From Anisus vortex (lineage: Eukaryota; Mollusca; Gastropoda; Planorbidae): 64,000 nt of DNA. Shown one piece after another: positions 24,801 to 36,800 of this stretch; position 1 is the first letter of the stretch, and each line of letters starts with the position of its first letter. The position numbers were made by a program, and so were the translations under genes. The stretch is from positions 19,542,426 to 19,606,425 of the forward strand of contig OX421506.1 in the NCBI GenBank assembly GCA_949126835.1, read 5' to 3'. Under the pieces are notes generated by a model. The model did no database searches, was not told the origin of the DNA, and saw nothing but the letters and a program-made list of their open reading frames with translations.

Positions 24801-27800
24801 TCAGACAATTTTTCCTTTGCTTTTCTTTTCAAAATGATCAAACATATCCCTGGAACCTTTAACAAAATCCGCAAGTGAAGCGTATAATTTCCTACATATT
24901 TCTAGACTAATTTGGGGGTCTTGCACTGATTGACTAGTCTTGTGAAATTCATCCAGCAAGTAACTCCACAAATATAACATTACCATACATTCAAACTCCT
25001 CCATTTTATTCAAAATGTTTATGGCTTGATTTCTTGTTTCGCCTTTCTCTGTAATCATAACTATCAAGTAAGCTCATTGTACATGTGGCCATTGAATGTG
25101 CTTCCCATCTAGTCTTTGACAAAGACTTTGGAAATTTTGAATCATCTTTGAAGAATGACAACAGTACTGCTCATCTATGTGTAGATGATGAAAAAATAAA
25201 TATATTTCTTGAAAAATTCCCCAAAAGTTTATTGCTGTTCTACCAACAAGATTCAGGGATTGACCAAAACATTGAATATACATAGGGGTCGTACATTAAT
25301 TACGTCAACAAAATAGGGGGGGGGGGGGTCTGAAAAAGTTTGACAATTGTTGACAAGGGGAGGGGGGGAGGTCAAGAAAAGTTGACGTCAACAATATTAC
25401 TTTTTTAAAATAAAAAATGATACAAATTTATTACAAAATTCTAGGCTACATTTGTCATGTGCCACTTGCATAGCAGACATCTTTAAACATGATTTTACGT
25501 TAATACAAATAATATATTAATTAAAATTACGGACGCTACATTTGACATGTCCTTTTGTGTTCATCTTGATAGTTTGTAGATCTATGTATGAGTGGAAAGT
25601 GGAAACTAATGCAATTGTTAGCACGGCAAAATGACCGACCAATTGTAAAAAACGTCACTTTTTCTAGTCTAGCGAGCCATTGTGACTGGAATAACAAAAG
25701 AACATAAACACACCAACAAACATTCTGCAGAGTACGTTCAAAAACAGAAACCCAGTTTTTTGCCGCTCAGTAGGCCTACATCTAAATTAGGCGCCGTTCT
25801 GAAAGGACAATGAACACCGTCCAAGAGCCGACTGCTTTAATTCAACGCCCATGGTTGAGTCTTTTCCAAGTTCCAACCCTTGAAACCATGTTTGGATCAG
25901 CGATTGCAGGCCATGCACTCCGACGTGGAAAGATATGAGTAGGCAGGCTTTGTCTTACAGGGCGGTCGCTTGTTGGGTCGGCTTGCTCTGTTTGGATTCC
26001 CCTTTTACGAACGTACATTTGCTCGAGCCATCCATGGCTTGCCTCGTATTCCTGTAATGTGGGCTGGCGGTGTGTTGGCCGAGCGGATTTTGTCTGACAC
26101 GGGGATGTCATCCCCTCAAGGCCACCTTTGAAAGCAGCCGTTTTTACAGGACGTTTTGTATACCTTTCCGTACGTCGCATCAGCCCCCACCCCGGAGACG
26201 CCAGAAATCGGACAGTGGGTACCTCACAGGCCCCATCAAATGGAAGAACAGAACAAGCCAATTAATCTCCAGACTTGCAGCTTGGGATACCACGCCTCTC
26301 TTCGTCGTTTACAGAGATGGGAGTGGAAGTATCTCGGCGACCGCTTGTCCCATGCATTAGCTCACTGGTCAGACTCGGGGAACCAAGTTAAAAGGCCTCA
26401 AAAAAATAAAACCGGACGAGCCCGTCTTGTGTCCAGGGCGTAACGTTTAGGGTCGAGCTCAGCTCTGTCCGGACCCGCTGCGGGAGCTCTCCCCCATGCG
26501 TTCGCCCGCTGGTGTATTCTTAATGGGAACGTATCGGCGGTTTACACACTTCGCCTGCTTTGGGGCTCATAGGTACAGAAGTGAAATTAGGCGTCAGAGA
26601 CTGGCGTTCGTTATATATACCATGTAAGCGATAGCTGGGATTGGCAATATAACTAAAGACAACAATAGGCCCTCTCTAAGACTATGTTTGAATTGCATTG
26701 AATGAAGTGTATCGTGTGAATCCAACATGTTTTTTTTAAAATATTTCCTTCATAAAAATAATTCGTGGCCCATGAAGTCCGAAATACTTAGCCTACCTTT
26801 CCTTTTAACATCCCTAATTCTGATATATAAACTAATATATTTTTGCTGGCTACGTTATAATAGGTGAAACATTAAAATTTGGTGATTAGGCTTAATATAG
26901 TAATTTTTTAGTTTTAATTTCTTATTGTCTGAAAAAAAATGTATGAGATAAAAATGTTTTAGTAGGCCTATAGTGGCGTAGCCAGATTGCAAGGTGTGGG
27001 TGGCAAATAGTGCAAGGTAGGAGCGGTAGGGGCAAGGAAGCCAACTACCGTGTGGGGGGGGGGGGAGGGGGGCAATAATGCAAGAAGGAATAGTGGACAT
27101 ATGGTTAAAATAGAAGGTTAATTTACAACTGGTGCACAATTTCCCCCTAAGCTATTTAACAATTAACATTGTACCAAAAGCTCATTAGTGAAACGTACAA
27201 TCAGAAAGTATTCAATATTTCTATATGAAAAGAACAAAAGTAAATAAAAAGGAAAGAAATATTGTTAAAATCCTCGGATTGAAAAAAAACAATTGGGAGG
27301 GGCGATTGGGGGTAGCAAGCAAGTTACACCCCTTTCGTGGCTACGCCTATGAGAGTTCTATCTAGTCAATATGAAATCTTTAAAACAAGTTTTAAAATGT
27401 ATTACAATTAATTATAGTAAAGATCTAGACCAGGGGTCGGGAACCTATGGCTCGCGAGCCACATGTGGCTCTATTGATGGCTGCATCTGGCTCGCAGACA
27501 AATGTTCGATTATAAAAAAAAATATTTAGACTCCTTTGATCTACATATTAATTGCATATCAATATTTCATTCTACAAATGAGCTAAAGTCTACTGCAGCT
27601 CAGCATCTAAAAGACAAAAAAATAGCACCCTGCATTCATTGTAATTAAAAGGGAAATATACTTGAATTTTTATTTTTAAACATAATGTATGGCTCTCACA
27701 GAATTACTTTTCAAAATTTGAGGTGTCCATGGCTCTCTCAGTCGAAAAGGTTCCCGACCCCTGATCTAGACCTTTCCGTTTCAAATCTATTTTAAACATA

Positions 27801-30800
27801 AAAACCAGCGTTTAATTTTTTTTTACCTGTTATAAGGGGGGGGGGAGTAACGAATTGTTGACGTAATTATATAGGGGGGGGGGTCTCTGAAAGTTTGACA
27901 GTTGTTGACAAGGGGGAGGGGGGGAGGTAAAAATCGCCAAAAAATTGTTGACGTAATTAATGGACGTCCCCATAGCATACTTGTTAATCTTCAATATTAT
28001 TTCTTGCATTCCCTTGTATTTGCCAGACATATTGGCATCATTATCATATGACTGGCCTCGACACTTACTAAAATCTTTTTTGCATTCACTTGTAAGGTAG
28101 TTGTGTACCATCTTAGACATACTTTCCCCTGTGTGGCAACCTATCTCAGGGAAAGTTAGAAAACGTTCAATAGTGACCCCATCATCTGGTGAAACATACC
28201 TCACAATAATTTGAATAACAGTGGGCTGATCAATATGGGCCGGTCTGGAGTGGAATCTACAGAGAGACTGAAGTACCCTGTAGTTCTTAAATCATCTTTA
28301 TACTTAAGCCGTTAAATGTGATTTTGCCTTAATGTAATCGAATATACAGTCACAACGTTAATTCAGTTGCATTCGCGAAAATACTATGAAGAAATCAATA
28401 CCAATTATAATCGTTGTCATTTTGGCAATGAAAAAGTTTAGTCTTGTTGAAAATATTTACGAAAAATGCTGCTTTTTTTAACTAATCAAAGTCATAGTCC
28501 TAAAACGAAATATAGTCAATTATTTAGGCCAATGGCAGCATTTAAAAGTATTTTTTTAGTTTTGTAGGCCTTAACATCTTTGTTCTTCTTTTTAAAAAGG
28601 AGGCCATTCAGGTTAAACAAGCTAAATAGTAGAAACCAGGATTGTGGGGGCCTTTGTTGGACTGGAGCGCTTAAAATTGTAAGGGAATAAATGAATTTTA
28701 TATTAAATTTTCAACGAAAGAATGGGGATGTTACTAAAAAATTTCTTTTTGTGATGTGTGGGGGCCCCTGTTCCAATGGAACATGTGGAACATGCCTAAA
28801 TACGCCACTGGTAGAAACTTAGAGATGTCAAGTGCTATCGATAATAGATATATCGGTATCCACTATCAAAAACAAACGCTAAATAGAAAAAACTAAAACA
28901 CATTATTTTTAAAACTACACAATTTTATCTTATTTTAAATCTTTTTGAAAACAATTGGGTGAAGAGTATGGGATGTTCCGGACGTGCGGCATTGGGACAA
29001 ATAATGCTGCAGTATATTTAAGTATATTATGACAATAGCTCACTCGGACAATTTTTTTTGGCGGGGGCCCCAAAACAGTGGGGGCCCTAAGCTATAGCTT
29101 GTCTAGCTTATAGGTAAATCCGGCCCTGACTGGGCTCAATGACATTGCCATCCAATTAAGAGCGAGGCGGAAACACCAGCTACAACAGCCATCCGCCTTT
29201 AAACTCCCAGATTGGCCTACACAACCATTCTCGGCGGTGCAGTTGGATACCTCACACGTGAAGCTACACCGTCGTCTCTCGAGACTGACGAGGCCCTTAT
29301 TTGACAGTAAGGACAGAGCCATGTAATATAATAAAAATACAAGACTAGACTCGGACCACGGATAAGCGTAGAACGCAATAATCTTCTCTATAGAAGGAGC
29401 GTCTGTAATGTATAAGAAAAGATAAGATAAGATGAACATGAACGGATACTAATGTAAGAAAAACAATTGTCTAGAAATAAAAATGTAGTAATGAACTTGC
29501 TAAATATGGTGTTTCGGTTTCAATTTTCTGTGAACAGAAATTACTAGGAAGCCCGGCCCTAAGATCTCTGTATGCGACGGTCATAACCTGACATTTAATT
29601 GGGGATTCGGATTCACCTATGACTTTTCAGTAAGTTTTTACTATTTATAATATATTCTTATATTTATTGAATTAAAATATCATTACCAAATAGTGCAACA
29701 TCTATTTCCCGAAATAGGGCAAGACCACAGTGACCCCAAAAGTCACGTGATAAACTGATTTGAAAAAGTTCAAAATTAGACCGCAGTTATAAATATCTCC
29801 GATTGCTCTTGGTTTATGTTATAAATCGCTTTGATTGTTCTTGATTTATGTTATAGATCTCTACCATTGTTCTTGATTTATGATGTAGATATCTACCGTG
29901 GTTTTTGGTTTATGTTATAAATCTCTACAATTGTTCTCGGTTTTTTGTTATAAATCTCTCCGAATGTTCTTGATTTATGTTATAAATCCCTTCGATTGTT
30001 CTTGATTTATGTTATAGATCTCTAAAATTGTTCCCGGTTTTTTGTTATAAATCTCTCCGATTGTTCTTGATTTATGTTATAAATCGCTTCGATTGTTCTT
30101 GGTTTATGTTATAAATCTCTCCGATTGTTCTTTATTAATGATATAAATCTCTTTGATTGTTCTTAGTTTACGTTGATAAATCTCTCCAATTGTTCTTGAT
30201 TGATGTTATAAATCTGTCCGATTCTATTTCAGTTAAAATACCGAGTCGTTGAGGTATCATGGAAAACCCCGGATTATCATTTGTTGAAATGCGTCAATAC
30301 AAACAATGTAAGACGCATAGATTGCACTCTTCATTTTTTTTTTGCTAAGAAAATATATCGTAAGTTAAAGTAGGCCTATTTTTACTGGGTCTATGGGGGC
30401 GTGCGGGTAACCCTAACCCTACTACGCAAAAGATATGTGTGTATCTCCACCCACTTGTCGCATCAGGCACCTTTTTTTATGCCCCTCCAAACTCTTTATA
30501 CATACACATTAACTTGGCTCTCTACGCTCCCCCCCCCCCCCCCCCCGCCCCCTTCAACTCCTTCAGGTCCCACACTTCCTAATGTTTCGTCCCATTGATA
30601 TTTATTATAGAAATCCAACTAACTTGCCATAAGCGACTGTGAGGAAGATCTTGAGTAAATACATTAGACGACCTAAGATTGTAGAAACGGTAGGACGGGT
30701 TAGGCTATGCTCTAGAGCAGAGGTCGGCAAACTTTGGATAATAGTGTGCCCAGGTAGGGTTTCTACGTCATTCAGCGTGCCAAGGAAGGGTTTCTACGTC

Positions 30801-33800
30801 ATTCAACGTGCCAAGGAAGGGTTTCTACGTCATTCAGCGTGCCAAGAGCCTAAAAGTTATCCTGTTTTAGCAATTATTTTCTTGTAAAGGAGACTTTAAT
30901 TGCCTTTTTTTGGGTCTTCCGCCGTGTGCCATTGAATATGTCTCTGCAAGCCAAGTCTGGCACGCGTTGCTTAGGTTGCCGACACCTGCTCTAGACTGTC
31001 GACTGCTGAGTTACCTTAGTCCATTAGTATAATAACTCGTGCTGTTGAACCCTGGCCTTGCATTGCACTTTACAAAACGAAGATGAATTTATGTTGAATA
31101 TTTTATATATCTTTTGATATAGACTACCTTATATAACGCTTTTTTCTTTTAGAATTTCCCTGCCTGCGACTTGACTTGGTAGACTGGGTATTTAAAAAAA
31201 ACTATTATAGGTTAATAAATTATCAGAATCTACAACGATAATCAATGAACTCATTGTGTGAGTGTTCGTGTGTGTTAAAGACGAGGTGAATAACGTTAGA
31301 TAGAATGAGACAAAAACATTGCAAACCTTTTTTTTAAATCTTTTGTGTTGCAGTACACATGTAAGCGTGGAGTAGATATTGGTGAAACTGAGATAAGCTG
31401 GGTAATCCCACATCAAAGTGCTAATCACGACCTGCCCAAGTTGGTCTATCACAACGTCCCAAAGGCCATGAGAAATACTGAAGTGACCATTTTTATTGTC
31501 TTTGAATGCAGGTAGGTCCTTATCACAATAGGGGGAGATAATAAAAGCCAGAACGATAACTCAATTATCTGATAAACCTTGGACGACATTTTTGTCACAG
31601 TGTAGGTTGCAGGCTACAGGTTCAGGTTTAAAGATAATTAATGTTTAAGTGACACAGGGGTGGGGGGCTGGAGGAGGACAAGCAACATCGTGTTGATAGT
31701 TTTTTTTTGGCAAGTGCCTATAGGGGGCTTTTCCTCTGTGCTCTGATTTCTATTAGATGTCAAACAATATTTATTAAATGGTCGATTTCGTAACCCATTT
31801 ACTAAAGTAATCCTGTAACTTCTTGCTCGCAAAAGACAACGTATATTGATTATTTAAGATACAGTGAATACTGGCTCAGTAAGTAATGTTCTTAATTTTA
31901 TTCAGATGAAAATCAACTGCATTTTTAAAGAAACATTGTCCTTTCAATTAATCTTGTAATTTCTTGTACATTTGTGTAAACATACTATCACCCCTTGAGA
32001 ATTAATTATATTTAACTATTGCAAGAAATACTAACTTATATATGTGCGCTTGTCTGAAGTAGTCAGTAAATGTATTAAATATCATTTTTTATATATACAT
32101 TAAAGTTGTAGCTAAAACGAACATAGACAAACGTTACAGAATGTTATTGTTTTTTAATAAACCAGTTATTTGAATAATAATACCGTATGGGCCACTATTA
32201 GTTCACATATACTGACCTACTGTTATAGACATGTAAAGATATACTGGCCTTTTTTGAACCTTTTAAAAATATTTTGTTATTTATACATTTTGAAAGGGAA
32301 ATTTTGTTTCTTTTTAAAGGAAAGCATTCAACGAAGGCACAGTAAGTAGTATGGTTAAAATAGATATTATTATTATTGTATGGGTGTTGTGTACGCAGTA
32401 CGGTCGTCTATCTATTCTAAAATGTTGAAAGCCTGGTGGTGTTTTAAGGTGTATCGCTTTAGCGCTTGTACGTTAGCGTTCCGTAAGCTGCCTACCCCTG
32501 CTCTAGTGGAAAAACCACCGAATGTCCGCTGTCCTGTACATTGTTCCAAGCTTTTCTCAAATCTGCTTTTCGCTGACGATCTTGCGGTCTGGTCGACCGG
32601 GAAGGAAGCGCATTGCTCAACAGCGGGACCTTCCAGCAATATTTGATAATAAAACATGTATTTATTTTTTTGATTGTAAGAATGGAGAGTTAGCGTCAAA
32701 CAGTCAAGTTAAAACTTTGTTTTATTTCCTTATTGTGTGTTTTTTTTTTCTTTTATCAGGTTACCGGCCGTAATGAATTGAAAAGAAGTAAGATTACTTT
32801 TAATTTTAATCAGTCTGCCCATCGAGGTTTATATCTATCTATCTCTATCTCTATCTATCTAACTATCTATCTATATTTATATCTATACATTTAATTATTG
32901 CCTCTTTATTGTCCTACCATATTTCTACCTATAATAATATATGTATATTTTTGTCTTTATATTGTAACGTTTCAGTATACCACGCAGATTCAATTTCACT
33001 TTTTGTGTGTGTGTGTGCATATATAATACTCTGAAAATGCTAAACATAACAGCATGTAGAGATGTCATATGGAGATATCATGTAGAGATGTCATGCAGGT
33101 TATTATTGTTCAATTGTTGAACTCAAAATTTACATGTTGTCCTGTGGCACCACCAATTATAACTATAGTTGTCTTTTGTTATGTTATTTACTTCCAATTA
33201 TAGACACTTCATTGAGGCATGGTCTTTTTGTTTTCGCGCCTAACAGTTTATATACATGTCATAACAAGGTTTTAAAATATGATCAGGAAGTTGTTGACTT
33301 TTCGAGACGAATTCAGACAAAAGCCGTTCAATACATAGAAAAGAAATTCAAAGAGTCATCTGAATTCTTTTCTGCGTCAGATATAACCTTTACCTTTTTC
33401 AGGACGCCATCTAAACAACATAGGCGATTTGTTGACTTTATCGACCACTACAGTAGAAACAACCGAGCTATCTTCAATTTTTTCCACCACAACTAGAAGA
33501 CCGACCACCACTGCAACCACTAAGACTACCCCTACCACAACGACCACAAGCACAACCACTACACCGGCACCCGTAAACTTGCAAATAGGGTTGAAAAAAC
33601 AGTACGTGGTGTCTGATTCCACCAAGATGGAAATTTTAGGTGAATTATGTGTGATTTTTAGGTGAATTATATGTGAATTGTATGTGAATTCTATGTAACC
33701 TTTCTTTGAATGCTATGTGAATTTTATACGAATTGTATGTGAATTATATCTGAATTTTAGGTGAATTCTATGACAATTATATGTTATTTATTTGTGAATT

Positions 33801-36800
33801 TTAGGTGAATTCTATTAGAATTTTAGGTGAATTCTATGTGAATTTTGAGTGAATTTTAGATTAATTCTAGGTGAAATTATTTGAATTATATATGAACTTT
33901 AGGTGAATTTAGATGATTTCTAGGTAAAACCTATTTGAATTATATATGAAACTTATTTAAATTCTAGGTGAATTAATAATTTTAAAATATTTGTCTATCA
34001 GATACGAAAAATAAATTTTGAAGTTGATTTTACAGTGTACTGTATATTTGAGGTCAATTATTTTAAACCAAAATCTAATCCGTTTTGCCTCTCAGAACGG
34101 CATCAGCGAGTTATGTTTCATTTTATCGGAACTGGTCACTTTTTTTTTGTTATAACTCTAGTTTGGCCTCTCGATCTAATAACCGTTTGTTTCACAACCT
34201 TTATCTAAACCATTCCAGAACCTCCATCAGAGTCGATGGGTCTGGAATTCTCAGGGACCAAATCATTTACAGGACAAGTGATTGTCAGTTGTGAGTTGAA
34301 CAAAGCCGCTCAGTTGGGTGAGCCACCAGTAAACATGACTATATGGGTAAGCATTACTTAAATAACAAAACATTAATTAAATGTTGAACATGACAATATG
34401 GGTAAGCATTACTTAAATAACAAAACATAAAAGATAAACATGACAATATGGGTAAGCATTACTTAAATAACAAAACATAAAAGATAAACATGACAATATG
34501 GGTAAGCATTACTTAAATAACAAAACATAAAAGATAAACATGACAATATGGGTAAGCATTACTTAAATAAAAAAACATAAAAGATAAACATGACAATATG
34601 GGTAAGCATTACTTAAATAAAAAAACATAAAAGATAAACATGACAATATGGGTAAGCATTACTTAAATAACAAAACATAAAAGATAAACATGACAATATG
34701 GGTAAGCATTACTTAAATAACAAAACATAAAAGATAAACATGACAATATTGGTAAGCATTACTTAAACACCAAAACACGAAAAAGTTGAACATAACAATC
34801 TAAGTAAAAACTTTCTTGCCCTCACAATTTTTGTTGGCACACGATCTATCAATTAATTGTATCTCTAGCACGTACTTAATCTAAATATTTTTCATTCTCG
34901 TCTGCGATGATGTCGAATCTTAATCTCCGTCTGTTAATCCTTTGCTAACTTTTATGTTTTGTATTTTCCTAATTTTAGCGAATTTTAATATTACTTCAAA
35001 GGAAATAATTTTTCGAAAGGGATTTAAGTTATTTTCCCATACTATGAAAGAACTTGCAACAAGATTTTTGTCGTTATTATACATAATCCGGTGTATTAGT
35101 CCTTTAGACCTCCAAGTCAATCGCTTAGTATACGTAACAATTTTTAATGTAAAGTCTTTTTTGATAAGCCATATGGATTTTCAAAGTAATTAATGATTTC
35201 ATATCCCTACATATATATAATATAAAATCTCCTTTTATAGTCGTAAAGGTTATCAAAGCAATATCTGGCTTTATAGTCATAATATACGCCTTCATCGCAA
35301 TCTCTGCTTTTATAATCACACAGAACTACCTTAAAGGAATTCTTTCTTTTTGTAGTCCTAACGAACTTAAAGGTTCTCTGTGCGTGTATTGTGCTATAGA
35401 CTATCAAGATCTGCACAATGAGACAAAAATATACGGATAGAATAAGAGATGAATGCGTACTCATAAGTCTCCATGCAAATTTTAACTGGATTCCTTGAAG
35501 TAACTACAATAATATTTATATATATAACAACAACTTAAAACAATGAAAATATATTTGTAAAGTGAATTTTTCTTCTGTTGGCAAGCACAATGATAAAGTG
35601 ATCGTTACACGTGAAAAAACATACTTGCTGAGATACATGATCAATATTGACAAAGGAAATCTCACCTGTGGGTACGTTGTGTGCTTACTGACTTTAACGT
35701 TTGAACCCATTGATCAATCAGTCAATCAATGTATCAATCAATACAAAAATAAATAAATCTAATTGTTTTAAGATCTCTGTTATCTCTTTTTATGCCAGTC
35801 TGCCTCTCTCTTTTTATCCCTCTCTATCTTTCTATCAACCATCTATTTATCCACAGATAAATCTGTGAATTTCTTTATTTATCTTATTAAACAATAAGCT
35901 GTCTATATTCTCGCTTTATATTTTACTATCTATCGATCTATTGATAGATAAAATAATAAAAATAATATTTCTATCGATTTATCTATCTTTCTGCTAGCAA
36001 GTAAGGAAAAAAGCACCTAACACCCAATACATTTTCCCCGTTGCCCACATACTGGCTTTGTATAAGTTAGTACAAAAATTATATATTTCCCAGTATTGTT
36101 GGTGAAAGTGCCTTATGTCATGGCGAATCGTTCCTCGAAGATCTTAAAAAAGTTTTGGACGCAAAAGGTAAGAATGATCCCAAATTTATGTGGGGGTTCC
36201 TTGTGGCCTCGCCCCTGCCTTCCAAATACCTCAGAAAAGTGCCGTTAATTCATGTTACATTCTGTAAAATCATAAATTGTATGTTGTGCTTAGCTTGGTT
36301 GGTCTGGAGCGCTTAAAATTGTAGGGGAATACATGAATTTTATTTAACATTTTCAACTAAAGCATGAGGATGTCACTAAACATTTTCCTTTTTGTGTTGA
36401 GGCCCCTGTTCCAATGGAACATGCCTAAATACGCCACTGGAGAAGCGTATAGATCTAGAGGAAATTGTTAAGAGAAGAAACTTTGCATAGGTTGGCTAAA
36501 GTCTGCAGCTCTCGTCATTTTTGTTATTGAATATTGCATTGAAATTCCCTCATTGACGATAAAAAAATATCAACACTGTTTTGATATTGTCGTCCTTTGC
36601 ATTGTTAAAAAGTGACATTATATGTATGGATATTGACAACTTTATGGATAGTTATTGATTTATTGAATTTAAGTCATCATTGAAATTGAAAACTGTGTTA
36701 ATATTGAAGATTATTGATAAAGACGACAATTCTATTATTGGTACTGACTACTATAATGATGATATTTCGAAAAAAAAAGTTTATATAATAAACTTATTAT

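Larger units (their letters stand above)
25285..27971 (+). mobile_element. TIR element inserted in hAT transposase, 3-bp TSD
   Basis: Ends GGGGTCGTACATTAATTACG and its near inverse TAATTAATGGACGTCCCC; ATA is duplicated at 25282-25284 and 27972-27974. Removing the insert with one ATA joins NKYAM to YIQC in frame. Both ends carry the same-orientation G-rich segment with GTTTGACAATTGTTGACAAG, so the ends are also direct repeats. It contains two MITEs and a GC-rich block. Confidence 0.85.
23843..28300 (-). pseudogene. hAT transposase of the ZMYM1-like/DUF4371 type, broken
   Basis: Read from right to left on the minus strand: GYFSLSVDSTPD (near 28270), frameshift, DQPTVIQIIVRYVSPDDG, GESMSKMVHNYLTSECKK, CRGQSYDNDANMSGKYKGMQ and INKYAM (28200-27972); after a 2.7-kb insertion, YIQCFGQSLNLVG (25283) onward; a charged linker; and the hATC dimerisation motif NCSGERSFSHLKRIKNEFRT (about 24030). 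These blocks in this order define DUF4371-hATC proteins. Frameshifts, stops and two insertions make it inactive. The N-terminal zinc-finger part is not visible. Confidence 0.88.
23586..29128 (-). mobile_element. Autonomous-type hAT transposon, 5.5 kb, with 8-bp TSD
   Basis: Inverted ends CAGGGCCGGATTTA and TAAATCCGGCCCTG flank it, and ACTGGGCT is duplicated exactly at 23578-23585 and 29129-29136. It carries a broken hAT transposase on the minus strand. At least three later insertions (24325-24670, 25285-27971, 28637-28810) sit inside. It has landed in a LINE, itself in an intron of gene 2. Confidence 0.93.

Noticed and set aside
25842..26443. 139- and 96-residue ORFs as genes
   Set aside because: Overlapping on opposite strands in a GC-rich block with no domain or splice support.
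33134..33496. 120-residue ORF overlapping exon 11
   Set aside because: Exon 11 is read in another frame that joins both neighbours and gives a Thr-rich stalk.
34979..35130. Extra gene 2 exon (NFNITSKEIIFRKGF…)
   Set aside because: Open after AATTTTAG, but its start phase does not fit exon 12, and the product lacks Ig-like features.
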